Source: Bradyrhizobium sp. CB1650 (lineage in GTDB: Bacteria > Pseudomonadota > Alphaproteobacteria > Rhizobiales > Xanthobacteraceae). Taken from it: a DNA stretch of 64,000 nucleotides. The notes beneath the pieces are model-generated. The model was given only the letters and a program-made list of their open reading frames with translations. It was not told where the DNA came from and ran no database searches. The translations under genes and the position numbers were made by a program. The DNA lies in NCBI RefSeq assembly GCF_029761915.1, contig NZ_CP121695.1, positions 2,013,501 to 2,077,500 on the forward strand, given 5' to 3'. Positions 34,240-43,810 of the stretch are shown piece by piece. Each line of letters begins with the position of its first letter. Position 1 is the stretch's first letter.

Positions 34240-36112
34240 CGATGTATTCCTTCCATCCCATTGTACGGCCGTTGCCACCAAGGCTCAGTTTCAACACTTG
34301 GGCCGGCTTTAGGACCTGTATGAAGTGGCCGTGGTTTGCTGCGGCAACAATCGCGATTTTTTGTCGTTTGCGGACTATCTCTCGGAGCCGAGTTGCAACG
34401 ACCCTCGCTGCGAGCGGATCGAGGTCTGAGCAAAACTCGTCAATGAGCCAGACATCGGCATCGTCTAAAATTAGATCAGCGAGCATGGCTCGATAGCGCT
34501 GTCCTCGGCTTAACATCTCGAAAGGACGGAGAAAGAGCATTGCTTCGCTTAGGCCAACCCTGGCAAGTGCGTCAAATGCAAGCTCTGGATTGTATTTCGT
34601 CGCGAGGTGCTCGAATAGCGGGACGTCGGCCGGGAGTGTTCGCAGCCAGCCCACAGTGTATGTCTTGGGATTAATGGCCCCAAATGTTGTGACGGTGCCC
34701 GACTTCCACTGTGGATCAATGCTTGAAAGCAGTATGCTCTTCCCGCAGCCGCTCGATCCAGCGACGAAGGTGACGGTCCCACTCTGCATTTCCGTTGAGA
34801 TCGGGCCAACGAGCTTTGTTTTGAGCGTCTTCGCCGTGATGCCGAAACAATCCATTATAAGTCGATTGTGCGGGGTATGAGGAACGTCGTAGCGGGACCA
34901 AATTTCTAACTCGGCAAGTTCTAGATGAGGTAGTTTTGTTTTTCTTTGGCGGCTGGCGGCACGAGGTACAGGTTTCGCGGCCTCGCGGACATAGGCATCG
35001 GAGTAAGCATCCAAGCCGATCATAAAGTAAGGTATCGGTGATCGGATGACCGGTCTAAGGGCCAACCATTCATCAAACGTCATATCTTCCCAAGGATTGT
35101 CACGACTGAGAAGCTCGGCAACTCTGGCATGGAGATTTTCAAATGTGTCGCCGGTGGCCGCCCTATAGTCCTCGAACAAGGAATAGTATCGACGTTGGAG
35201 GCTCATTATCCCAGATGCGCCTTTTGCTCCGCGCCGAATGCTGCCTAGATCTTTGGCCAAGCGGGACTTATTTCCCTCTGTGTTGCCGAGGAAATGAAAG
35301 CCGCTTGCTGACACGAAATCGATATGTCTGAGCATCTCGGCAGAGATCTCTACGAACAATGCTCTTCGGCCGCCAACGTGCCAGCGCTCTCTCGCAAAGT
35401 GCAGTGCCGACTGGACAAGTATGCTGGACAATCCTGCGCCTCGAAGTTCGGGATGCACGACGACACGAGCAATGCGTGCAATGCGGTTGACAAGCGTTTG
35501 GCCGCCTTTGCGCCAGGATTTCCAGCTCACTCTTAATGTTGGATGAGCGAATCGCCGATCAAATGCGTCGTGCCGAGGCTTCGCCATCATGAGCGGCATT
35601 TGAAGTTCGAGATAGCCAGCGGTGGTCCACCGTGTCCCGAGTTTGATCTGCAAAATCAGAATTGCGCGACGGCCGCCCTTACCCTTTTTCTGTAAGGAAG
35701 CCTGCCGTTCGTCCAGTCCAGCAAAATCAATGCCCCGATAGTGGAAGACTTCGAGTGTTTCGAAGTCGGCAAGCTCTTGCGGGGTTGAAAGCTCTGCAAC
35801 TCTGGTTTGAACGGTTTCCCCGGCGAGAAAATAGGTGCCAAAGATTTCGAAAATTGGGAATACAGGGATATTGCCCTGACCCGATTCGGCGGCAACCCAA
35901 ATTTTTCGTTGAAGTCCATCCTTCAAAATGACCGTATCGCCTCTACCAACCATGGCAAAACGTTGGACAGGAAACATTGTCTTGCGGGTGCTTGAGGTGG
36001 TCAATGTCAGCCGCTTCAGGGCGCCGTCGGCAGAAATTGATCTGATTTTGTGACGAGTGACTGTATCTGAAGTCTTTGGCGTCGCCGCCTTCTTTGTCTT
36101 TCGGGCAACCAT
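34214..36112 (-). CDS. GNAT acetyltransferase-like domain fused to an ABC ATPase
   Basis: This 632-residue protein is the first gene of the operon. The central part (about residues 205-300 from this start) resembles a GNAT fold: R-I-A-R-V-V-V-H-P-E-L-R-G-A-G-L-S-S-I-L-V, with the acetyl-CoA loop R-G-A-G. The C-terminal 200 residues are an ABC ATPase with Walker A G-S-S-G-C-G-K-S, signature L-S-R-G-Q-R and Walker B V-W-L-I-D-E-F-C-S-D-L-D-P. No membrane segments are present, so it is not a transporter. The start at 36112 is chosen because upstream codons look non-coding; there is no clear ribosome site. Confidence 0.82.
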   Translation of the reverse strand: MVARKTKKAATPKTSDTVTRHKIRSISADGALKRLTLTTSSTRKTMFPVQRFAMVGRGDTVILKDGLQRKIWVAAESGQGNIPVFPIFEIFGTYFLAGETVQTRVAELSTPQELADFETLEVFHYRGIDFAGLDERQASLQKKGKGGRRAILILQIKLGTRWTTAGYLELQMPLMMAKPRHDAFDRRFAHPTLRVSWKSWRKGGQTLVNRIARIARVVVHPELRGAGLSSILVQSALHFARERWHVGGRRALFVEISAEMLRHIDFVSASGFHFLGNTEGNKSRLAKDLGSIRRGAKGASGIMSLQRRYYSLFEDYRAATGDTFENLHARVAELLSRDNPWEDMTFDEWLALRPVIRSPIPYFMIGLDAYSDAYVREAAKPVPRAASRQRKTKLPHLELAELEIWSRYDVPHTPHNRLIMDCFGITAKTLKTKLVGPISTEMQSGTVTFVAGSSGCGKSILLSSIDPQWKSGTVTTFGAINPKTYTVGWLRTLPADVPLFEHLATKYNPELAFDALARVGLSEAMLFLRPFEMLSRGQRYRAMLADLILDDADVWLIDEFCSDLDPLAARVVATRLREIVRKRQKIAIVAAANHGHFIQVLKPAQVLKLSLGGNGRTMGWKEYIDGLFDKAI

Positions 36113-36597
36113 TGAATGCTGTCGTTGTGCGCCATTGGAGGAGTGGAGTTGGACCCTATAACATGTTGCACACCGAGCGCCCAGGCCAAGCCACTGCGGG
36201 ACAGGAAACGAGGTCCGGTGACTCACCCGGTAGATTGCGTGGCTTCAGCGCAAACCCTCGACGGCAACACCCGTAGCTGCTACACAAGCGTGTGCTCGGT
36301 GGCTAAAAAGCTTATATATTTCAGATGCTTGGGGCCTTTCTGGCGGTTTCCCCTAGGGAGCGCCACCCAGTACACTCATCTGCGAACCCGGAACGGCTCC
36401 GTTTCGGCTAGCCAACACTGCCTTTTCGAGCACATCCCTGCTGTCCTTGATCCGGATCGCTGTGTCGTCGACCTCAGCCGACGCCGATGGCTGACGATCC
36501 GCCGGTTTGTAACGGCGGTGGTAGACGCCATGGTACCGGCCGTGGCTGTTGGCCATGAGCGCAAGACAGCGCGACTCAAGGCCAAGCCGGATGTCGG
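36113..36597. other. operon promoter region and IS debris
   Basis: No gene is supported. The first 200 bases should hold the promoter of the minus-strand five-gene operon (A/T-rich AAAAAGCTTATATATTTCAG near 36305-36325). The rest reads into the IS66 relic. Confidence 0.35.
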
Positions 36598-36770
36598 GGC
36601 ATTGAGATCGAAGCCGAAGGCGTCACTATCCGGATCAGCCGCGGCGCGGACGCAATGATGATTGCGGCCATCGTCCATACCCTGAAGGCAAGCCGGTGAT
36701 CGGCCCGTCCCGGTGATGGTAGCAACCAAGCCGGTCGACTTCCGCAAGGGAATGGAAGGGTTTGCTACGG
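36598..36770 (+). pseudogene. IS66-family tnpA/tnpB junction remnant
   Basis: The end of TnpA reads G-I-E-I-E-A-E-G-V-T-I-R-I-S-R-G-A-D and stops at 36697-36699. TnpB begins at 36716 with M-V-A-T-K-P-V-D-F-R-K-G-M-E-G and then leaves the family. This is the usual order and spacing of IS66 accessory genes. The transposase gene is gone. Confidence 0.7.
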
Positions 36771-37453
36771 TGCGCTCTGTCCCAGGCGTCATGACTTATT
36801 GCGGCACCCGCGACAATCGCCGGACGGATCTCCACTACGACGCGACCCGAAGAGCCTTCAAAAGCGCACCGAGCATGCGCATTGAGCGCAGCTGGTGCGG
36901 CTACTCCGGCCGCGATGCTTGCGGGCCCTGAGGGCATCCTTCCAGCATTCAAAGCTGTTTTCTCACCATGCCTAGTGACGAAAATGCAAGCGCGCGCCGG
37001 GAAAGTTCAGGTAGCGTCAAGCACACAACAAAAAGCGAACGAAGATTGGCATCGATGATGCTCGTTCCGCACAAGATCTCGTCGTTCAAAGCACCGCGGC
37101 CCGCGGCCCGCGGCATGCCGCAATACCGTCAGCATCCGGTTCCCCATCTTAGCGTCAACATGGTCCGTTCATTGCGACTGAGCGAAGCCACGGCTTGTCA
37201 GCCTTCTCATGCCGAGAGCACGACGGCAGGGCCGAAAATGCGCCCCCTTTCGAATTTGCACGATATACTTCGCGGTCATCCAATCTGCGGTTTGTTGCCT
37301 TTCAACATCCCTCTTTAGGAGCGTAAAGCTGTACTCGCTTTGAGGCCCTCAAAAATGGCTCATGCGAAGGACTGGATACAGTATCGTAGGTTAGGTCGGT
37401 GTGGGGAAAGGCGGTAGCGCTCCCCCGCTACCATCCTTCCTATTGTCCAGCCC
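36771..37453. other. no gene seen
   Basis: About 680 bases between two IS relics. Open frames are short and without recognised products. Confidence 0.4.
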
Positions 37454-37570
37454 GGAGACATGGGTAACAGAGCGTACCTAAGACATGGGTGACAACCACG
37501 TGCCGTTCGGGTTGTCGAGGGGTTGCAAGGTCAATTACTCCAGTGGTCGTTTGAACTGGCGCGGAACGCA
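37454..37570. repeat. decayed extra copy of IS481-type termini
   Basis: GAGACATGGGTAACAGAGCG (37455) resembles the reverse complement of the IS481 right end (GAGACATAGGTGACAGAACG). The following AGACATGGGTGAC ... GGGTTGTCGAGGGGTTGCAA matches the left end at 37774-37822. Two ends of a related element lie back to back, as after internal deletion. Confidence 0.5.
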
Positions 37571-37773
37571 TCCGGGGGTGCGGAGCGTTGCGGCGTCACG
37601 CATTCATGGCACGGCCATTATTGCTCGGCACGCGCTGTTGCCGTCAACCCCGCGCGCCAAAGGCGCGCCCCGTACGGGCTTCGGGGGTTGACCGCTCAGC
37701 GCGGCCAAGCAACGGACTATCATGCCAAGAATGAGACAAAGCGCATCTTGGTCAGAGCGCCGAGGTCGTAGCT

Positions 37774-39027
37774 GAGACATGGGTGACGGGCTACGGGCCG
37801 AACGGGTTGTCGAGGGGCTGCAAGGTTTTCTGCTCCAGGTCGAAATATCCGAGGTCGTAATGCATGAAGCTGACGAGCCAAATGCCGTCGTCGACTTCCT
37901 TGATGCCGAGCTTTTGGCCGGCCAGCACGGTGGAGATGTTGATCTTCTTGCGATGCAGGCAGAGGCGGCCGCAGGCGGTGACGACGACATCGCGGTCATG
38001 GAAGGGATAGGTCAGGTCCGGCAGGCCGGCATAGGCGCGCCCTGAGGCAGTGTAGAGCTCGGCAGGGCACTTCATGTCGAGCGCCTCGTGCGGACGTTCG
38101 GTGTTGAACTCGCGGAGGAAAGCATCGAAGCGCTCCTGCTGCTGCAGGCTGTTGACGCCCGGTGGCCGGGTGGCCTCCTTCTTGAGGGTCAGATGCATGC
38201 GCTCGTGGCGGCCGTTCTGCTGCGGACGGCCCGGCTTGATGCGCTCGATGGCGATGCCGAGCCTGAGCCACCACACCGACAGCTTCGACAGGTTGAACAG
38301 GGCATTGGGACTGGCAAAGGGCACGCCGTTGTCGGAGCGAATGGCAAGCGGCAGGCCGCGTCTCGCAGAACAGGCGCTCGAAGGCAGTAATGGCAGGGTC
38401 TTCGCGGGTCGAATCGAGCGCTTCGCACAAAAGCAGGAAACGTGAGGCGTGATCGCTGACCGTCAATGGAAAGCAATAGCGGCCATTGCCGAGCTTGAAC
38501 TCGCCCTTGAAGTCGGCGCACCAGAGATCATTGGGGGCCACCCCTAGTGACAGCGGCGTGCCGCGCGCACGATGGCGCGGCCCGCAACCGCGTTTGACCA
38601 AACCGTGCCGATCGAGAACCGCGTGGATCGTGCTCTTGGCCGGAACCCGAAAATCGCCATCCAATCGCCGAACCAGGAGCTCGCGGATCTTGCGCGCGCC
38701 CCAATGTGGCTTCGCGGCTTTGAGCTGGACAATCAAGGTCTCGATTTGAGCCGGCAACTGGTTGACATAGCGTATCGGGCGTTTGGAGCGGTCACTCAGC
38801 GCCTCAAGCCCGTGCTCCTTGTAACGGTCAAAGATCTTGTAGCCGGTCTTGCGCGAGATACCGAACTCCCGGCACACATCCGTCATCGCCTCCCCGTCCA
38901 GGAGACGAGCGACAAAGCGCAGACGCTCTTCCATCACCGAACTCGCTTTCCACGGCATCGACACCTCCCGCGGAACAAAAGCGGAAAGTGTAACCCATGT
39001 GTCCGGTACGTTCTGTCACCTATGTCT
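37774..39027 (-). mobile_element. IS481-family element (ends approximate)
   Basis: The left end carries GAGACATGGGTGAC. The right end, reversed, carries GAGACATAGGTGACAGAACG and ACACATGGGTTACAC. The transposase gene between them is frameshifted. Ends of this type flank rhizobial IS481 elements with the same transposase start (MPWKASSVMEERLRFVARLL). Confidence 0.65.
37791..38964 (-). pseudogene. IS481-family transposase, frameshifted
   Basis: The front (from 38964) has an HTH (D-V-C-R-E-F-G-I-S-R-K-T-G-Y-K-I-F) and the first catalytic Asp in L-W-C-A-D-F-K-G-E-F. After R-L-F-C-E-T-R near 38360 one base is extra or two are missing. The next frame continues to L-P-L-A-I-R-S-D-N-G-V-P-F (second Asp) and N-G-R-H-E-R-M-H (Glu). 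All parts of a ~390-residue transposase are present but split, so it is inactive unless programmed frameshifting restores it. Confidence 0.85.
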
Positions 39028-39320
39028 CGGGCCGCTCATATCCTCATATTCTCATAAGGGCAGTCCCCGGGTCAGACACTCGCCCGTGTCTGATCAATCC
39101 GGCTTCGCTTGTCCCGACGCCCGCGCACAGTGAAAGGTCAGATGCGCTCCGCGCCCATTCTGACGGAAGCCGATCTCAACGCTCTGTCCGCAAGCGTTCC
39201 AAAAGATGCAGAGCAATCGCTTTTGGAGCAGTAGGCCGAAGTCGGCTGGGCTGGCTTTTGCCACTTGACGGGTTTCGCTTCGCGCCACCCAGCCTACGTT
39301 CTTCGTCCTTTTGTCCGCCG
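39028..39320. other. no gene seen; 3' flank of the peptide-type binding protein
   Basis: Neither strand holds a supported gene. The permease genes normally expected downstream of a family 5 binding protein are missing here, and the IS481 element occupies that place. Confidence 0.4.
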
Positions 39321-41108
39321 TCAGCTCCGATACCAGCTCGCCAGATTCCACGTCGTTACGTCCCAGCCCGAGATGTCGGCCATGAGGTTGTTGACGCCGC
39401 CGCCGACGATGTTGCGCGAGAGGAGCGGCAGGAACACATGGGCCTCGCAGAAGATCTCGTTGACCTTGATCAGCAGCGCGGCGCGTTTGACCGGATCGAG
39501 CTCGTTCTGCGCGGCCTTGTAGGCCTTGTCGGCCTCGGGATCGGACCAGCGCGAGACGTTTCGGCCCAACCACTTGTTGTCTTTGGTTGCGATCTCCCAG
39601 GAGACGCATTGGTTCAGGAAACGCTCCGGATCGGGCTGCGGCTGCGTCGTGTTGTACATCTCCATGTCGCAATAGAGTTTTGAATAGGTATCGGGGTTGC
39701 CGACGTCCGACGAGAAGAACACCGATGCGGTGACCGACTTGAGCTCGATCTCGATGCCGGCGCGCTGGCAGGCCTGCTTGATGATGGCCTGCGTCTTCTG
39801 GCGTGGGGCGTTGATCGATGTCTGGAAGACATATTTGAGCTTCTTGCCGTCCTTCTCGCGGATGCCGTCCGCGCCCTTCTTCCAGCCGGCGTCGTCGAGG
39901 ACCTTGTTCGCCTTGTCGACGTCGAACTCGTATTTCAGCTTGCTCGACTTGAACTGCGAGGGCTGGTTGACGAAGCTCGCCGTGGCGATGCCGCCGCGGC
40001 CATAGATGAATTTCTGGATCGCGTCGCGATCGATCAGGAGGTTGATCGCCCGGCGAACGGCCGCATCGGACAGCGTCGGGTGCCGGGTCTTGGTGCTGGA
40101 ACGCTCGCCATCGACCTCGGTCCACGGGTCAGTCGTGTTGAGGATGATGAACTCGACGTTGCCCGAGAGCGTGACATCGACCTTGCCTTTCCCGCTGGTC
40201 TCCATACGCTTGAGGACCTCCTCCTCCACCTGCAGGTTCCAGGCATAGTCATATTCGCCGGTCTGCAGCACTGCGCGTGCCGCGGAGACCGCGTCGCCGC
40301 CACCCTTGACTTCGAGCGTGTCGAAATGCGGCTGGTTCCTGACGTGATAGTCGGGGTTACGCTCGGCCCGGATCAGGTCGCCCGGCTTGAACTCGACGAA
40401 CCTATAGGGGCCGGTGCCGACCGGCTTCAGATTGCCCGGCGCTTCGCGCGACTTTGCGCCGACATAGTCGCCGAAATGATGCTTTGGCAGGATCTGGCCA
40501 ACCGAGCCGACGAAGGGGTCGGCCCAGAACGGCGTCGGGGCCTTGAAGATCACCTTGACGGTGTGGTCGTCGATCTTCTCGACCTTGATATCCTTGTAGG
40601 ATCCCGTGGTGTACGCCGCGGTCGCCAGATCAGCGGCGTATGTCCAGGTAAAGACGACGTCGTCGGCGGTGAAGGGCTTGCCGTCATGCCACTTCACGCC
40701 CTGCTTCAGCTTCCAGACGACGCTCATGCCGTCCGCCGAGAGGCCGCCGTTCTTCTTGGTCGGGACTTCGGCGGCGAGGCAGGGAATGAGGTTGCCTTCC
40801 TTGTCCCAGCCGGCGAGTGGCTCGAAGAAGATGCGCGAGGCGATCTGATCCTTGGTGCCGATCGCGAAATGCGGATTGAGCAGCGTCGGGGCTTGCCAGA
40901 GCAGGATCTTGAGCGGGCCGCCGCCGCCGGCCTTGGTCGGCTTGTAGTGCAGCGTGGCATCCGCCATCGCCACGTCGTTCCAGACCAGGATCTGGCTCGC
41001 GACAGGCGCTGCGATTCCAATCGCAGCCAATTTCTGGATGAACGAGCGTCGCGACAGCGTGCCTTGCTTCACCTCCGCGACGGCCTTGCGGATTTCGTTT
41101 TCGTTCAT
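39321..41108 (-). CDS. ABC transporter substrate-binding protein, family 5 (peptide/nickel type)
   Basis: This is a 595-residue periplasmic binding protein. The start at 41108 follows GGAGG. A twin-arginine-like signal S-R-R-S-F-I-Q-K-L lies near residue 20 with a cleavage region before M-A-D-A-T-L. Family 5 signatures include N-P-H-F-A-I-G, the cluster W-K-L-K-Q-G-V-K-W-H-D-G-K-P-F-T-A-D-D-V and G-T-G-P-Y-R-F-V. Such proteins deliver peptides, opines or similar compounds to DppBCDF-type permeases. No permease or ATPase gene accompanies it, so it is orphaned or shares another transporter. Confidence 0.92.
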   Translation of the reverse strand: MNENEIRKAVAEVKQGTLSRRSFIQKLAAIGIAAPVASQILVWNDVAMADATLHYKPTKAGGGGPLKILLWQAPTLLNPHFAIGTKDQIASRIFFEPLAGWDKEGNLIPCLAAEVPTKKNGGLSADGMSVVWKLKQGVKWHDGKPFTADDVVFTWTYAADLATAAYTTGSYKDIKVEKIDDHTVKVIFKAPTPFWADPFVGSVGQILPKHHFGDYVGAKSREAPGNLKPVGTGPYRFVEFKPGDLIRAERNPDYHVRNQPHFDTLEVKGGGDAVSAARAVLQTGEYDYAWNLQVEEEVLKRMETSGKGKVDVTLSGNVEFIILNTTDPWTEVDGERSSTKTRHPTLSDAAVRRAINLLIDRDAIQKFIYGRGGIATASFVNQPSQFKSSKLKYEFDVDKANKVLDDAGWKKGADGIREKDGKKLKYVFQTSINAPRQKTQAIIKQACQRAGIEIELKSVTASVFFSSDVGNPDTYSKLYCDMEMYNTTQPQPDPERFLNQCVSWEIATKDNKWLGRNVSRWSDPEADKAYKAAQNELDPVKRAALLIKVNEIFCEAHVFLPLLSRNIVGGGVNNLMADISGWDVTTWNLASWYRS

Positions 41109-41559
41109 CGGATGACCTCCAGCTCTCAAAGAAAAGTCGCCACCGGCTCAACCCCATCATGTTTCATCATGCACGAGGCGGCAACATCGACAAGATCGGG
41201 AAACCTGCGGCGAAATGGCGAATGTGCGTACGTCGAACCCGTGAGGTCCTTGCCGGCGTGACTCTCGGCCGCAGCGGCCGCGGCCGGGGACCACGATTCT
41301 GCCCGTCGGGCAAAACATCCGCCACCCCCGTCAACCCTTTCCCTCACAAAATATTCCGCTTTATCGAAATTCGGATTTGTCGTATGTGTCGCCCAGCCCG
41401 GTCCACAAAAGGGGCGATCGCACCCGGCCTTCCCTGCGCCCTTGGTTCAGGAGGGTGGAGAGATCAAGCAAAACTCGGGCGAAATCCGCCGCGAGAACGA
41501 GAAAGTGTGTCTGCTAGTTGAGATGCAAGTTGGAGGATGGCGACGCTACACCTTGCTCC
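41109..41559. other. no gene seen
   Basis: The region upstream of the binding protein should contain its promoter. No conserved frame is visible on either strand. Confidence 0.4.
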
Positions 41560-41590
41560 GTCATTGCGAGCGCAGCGAAGCAATCCAGCA
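41560..41590 (+). repeat. dispersed palindromic repeat (REP-like)
   Basis: GTCATTGCGAGCGCAGCGAAGCAATCC has inverted arms ATTGC ... GCAAT. I recognise this as a short repeat that occurs many times between genes in Bradyrhizobium and relatives. It sits exactly at the left edge of the broken ABC ATPase gene that follows. Confidence 0.6.
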
Positions 41591-41967
41591 TCTTTCGCAA
41601 GTCGACCACGCTGCGGATGCTCGCCGGTCTCGAAGATGTTTCGGGCGGCGAAATCCTGATCGGCGCACGCAACGTCAATGAAGTCGCGCCGCGCGACCGC
41701 GACATTGCGATGGTGTTCCAGGACTATGCGCTCTATCCGCACCTGTCGGTCTACGACAACATGGCGTTTTCGCTTCTCTACCGGAAAATGCCGCGCAAGC
41801 AGATCGACGCACGCGTGCGTGAGGCCGCCGAAATCCTTGGCCTCACGCCTTACCTCGGCCGAGGGCCCGGCTCGCAGATCAAACTCCGGGTGAATGCGGA
41901 GCGGGCCCACATATTTGACGGAGCATCCGGCAAGTCTGTCCCGAACGCCGTCAATTCATCCGGCTAG
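41591..41967 (+). pseudogene. ABC transporter ATPase (UgpC/MalK type), internally deleted fragment
   Basis: The frame starts inside Walker A ([11 protein letters not shown]), keeps the Q-loop ([16 protein letters not shown]) and runs to E-I-L-G-L-T-P-Y-L. It then jumps to a C-terminal tail ([10 protein letters not shown]). The signature and Walker B are lost. The break at Walker A coincides with the REP-like repeat, which suggests a repeat-mediated deletion. Confidence 0.7.
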
Positions 41968-41979
41968 GGACGACCCAAG

Positions 41980-42978
41980 TCAGGTCGCAATCGTCTTCAG
42001 ATACAGGCTCGGATCGAAGTATTTGTTCGCCGGAGTGAAGTCCTTGATGCCGGCATTGGCCATGAAGAAATCGGTCGATTGCTGCAGCCAATTGGTAACG
42101 GTCCCGTCCGAATACATGCGCTTCCAGTCCTTGGACGTGAACATCTTCTGAGCCTTGAACGACTCGTTGATGTCGGCAAGCGGCGTCTGGCTGTAATGAT
42201 CCTTCTGCAGCTTTTCCATCGCTTCGGTGCTGTTCGCGATGATGTAGTCATTCGCGTCAGCCCAGCCCTTGATGAGCTTCGCGAGCGTTTCCTTGTTCGG
42301 CTCGTAGTAGTCGTTGGCCGCTGCCCAACCGCCGATGATTGCGGCCTGCGGATAGTAGGCCGATGCATCGGCAAGCTTGACCGCGCCCGGCACCTTGTCG
42401 CGAACCGTGACGTTGAAGGGCACCCAGAGCGCGACGGCAGGCACCGCGCCGGAGACGAACGCAGTCACGGCGGCCGGCATGGTCTGGTTGACGAGCTCGA
42501 CCTCCTTCGGGTCGATCTTGTTGGCGCGAAGGGCGCGATCAAGGAACACATGAGCGGTCGTGCCGGTCGCGGTCGCGATGCGTTTGCCCTTCAGGTCCTC
42601 GAACGACTTGATGCCTTGATCCGAGCGGACCCAGAGCTGCGCGGTCGCCACCTCGATGTCGTTGATGAGGAACACCTTGCCCTGGCCGCGGGCGGGGAAG
42701 TTCGAGAGCACTGCGCCCGTCGCCAGCACATCGAGGCTGCCGCCGATCAGGGCTTGGAAGATTTCCAGGCCGGTGTTGAACTGCCGCAGCTCGAGATCGA
42801 GGCCCTGTTTTTCAAAGGAGCCGCGGTCCATGCCGGTCCAGATCTGGCCATCGACGGCGACGGTGTGCAAATAGCCGACACGGACTTTCGTCTTGGCCTG
42901 CGCGATAGCCGGTGCTGCGGCCGTGAAGGTCCCCAGGGCAAGCCCGGCCGTCGTCGTCAGAAATTGCCGCCGATCCAT
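41980..42978 (-). CDS. ABC transporter substrate-binding protein, SsuA/TauA type
   Basis: This is a 332-residue periplasmic binding protein. An N-terminal export signal M-D-R-R-Q-F-L-T-T-T-A-G-L-A-L-G cleaves near A-I-A-Q-A. The mature part has the NMT1/SsuA fold: V-R-V-G-Y-L-H-T, G-L-D-L-E-L-R-Q-F, L-A-T-G-A and the G-K-R-I-A-T-A-T-G-T-T-A-H ligand loop. The ligand class is sulfonates, nitrate-like anions or pyrimidine precursors. The gene is last of three: permease 43807-44577, ATPase 43001-43810, then this, 22 bases on. Confidence 0.92.
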   Translation of the reverse strand: MDRRQFLTTTAGLALGTFTAAAPAIAQAKTKVRVGYLHTVAVDGQIWTGMDRGSFEKQGLDLELRQFNTGLEIFQALIGGSLDVLATGAVLSNFPARGQGKVFLINDIEVATAQLWVRSDQGIKSFEDLKGKRIATATGTTAHVFLDRALRANKIDPKEVELVNQTMPAAVTAFVSGAVPAVALWVPFNVTVRDKVPGAVKLADASAYYPQAAIIGGWAAANDYYEPNKETLAKLIKGWADANDYIIANSTEAMEKLQKDHYSQTPLADINESFKAQKMFTSKDWKRMYSDGTVTNWLQQSTDFFMANAGIKDFTPANKYFDPSLYLKTIAT

Positions 42979-43000
42979 GGTGTCGTCCTCCGTCGTGCTG

Positions 43001-43810
43001 TTATTCCGAGAATGAGACCGGACGCATCTGCGCCTGCTGGGCGCGATATTCGTCCATCACGAGCTGGCGGATATGGCTTCGCAGCTCGCCGAATTCGGGG
43101 CGCTCCTGGATCGATTCGTCGCGTGGGTAGGCGAACGGCACGTCGATGATCTCCTTGATCCGCGCCGGCCGGGCGGTCACCACCACGATACGGGAGGCAA
43201 GGTAGATCGCTTCCTCCACAGAGTGGGTGATCAGCATGACCGTCTTGCCCTCGGTCTCGAGCACCTTGAGCAGCAGGTTCTGCATGTTGGACCGGGTCTG
43301 CGCGTCGAGCGCGCCGAACGGCTCGTCCATCAGCAAGAATTGCGGTTTGACCGCATAGGCGCGTGCGATCGCGAGCCGCTGGCGCATGCCGCCGGACAAA
43401 TGCTTCGGATAAGAGTTGGCGAAGTCCGACAGTCCCATCAGGCCGAGATAATGATCGCATATCGTGTCGCGTTCCCCGGCGGGGACGTGGTTTGCCCTAA
43501 GCGTCAGGCCGAAGGCGATGTTCTGCTTCACCGTCAGCCAGGGGAATACGCCATATTCCTGGAAGATGACCCCGCGCTCGGGGCCGGGACCAGCCACGGG
43601 ACGTCCGTCGAACAGCACGTTGCCGGTGGTCGGCTTCTGGAAGCCGGCGAGCATGCTCATCATCGTGGTCTTGCCGCAGCCGGACGGACCGATGACCGCA
43701 ATGAAGTCGCCGTCGTTGATGTCGTAGCTGACGTCCTCGACGACGTTGAGGCGGCCCTTCGGGGTGTCGAAGGCAAGCGAAACCCGGTCGAATTGTGCGC
43801 GCTTCGTCAT
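43001..43810 (-). CDS. ABC transporter ATP-binding protein, SsuB/TauB type
   Basis: This is a 269-residue cytoplasmic ATPase. Walker A is I-G-P-S-G-C-G-K-T-T, the Q-loop is V-I-F-Q-E-Y-G-V-F-P-W, the signature is L-S-G-G-M-R-Q-R and Walker B is F-L-L-M-D-E-P-F-G-A-L-D, with His in L-I-T-H-S-V-E-E-A. It powers the TauC-type permease, whose stop codon overlaps this start as ATGA. The frame is open upstream, but only from 43810 does the sequence match the family. Confidence 0.93.
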   Translation of the reverse strand: MTKRAQFDRVSLAFDTPKGRLNVVEDVSYDINDGDFIAVIGPSGCGKTTMMSMLAGFQKPTTGNVLFDGRPVAGPGPERGVIFQEYGVFPWLTVKQNIAFGLTLRANHVPAGERDTICDHYLGLMGLSDFANSYPKHLSGGMRQRLAIARAYAVKPQFLLMDEPFGALDAQTRSNMQNLLLKVLETEGKTVMLITHSVEEAIYLASRIVVVTARPARIKEIIDVPFAYPRDESIQERPEFGELRSHIRQLVMDEYRAQQAQMRPVSFSE

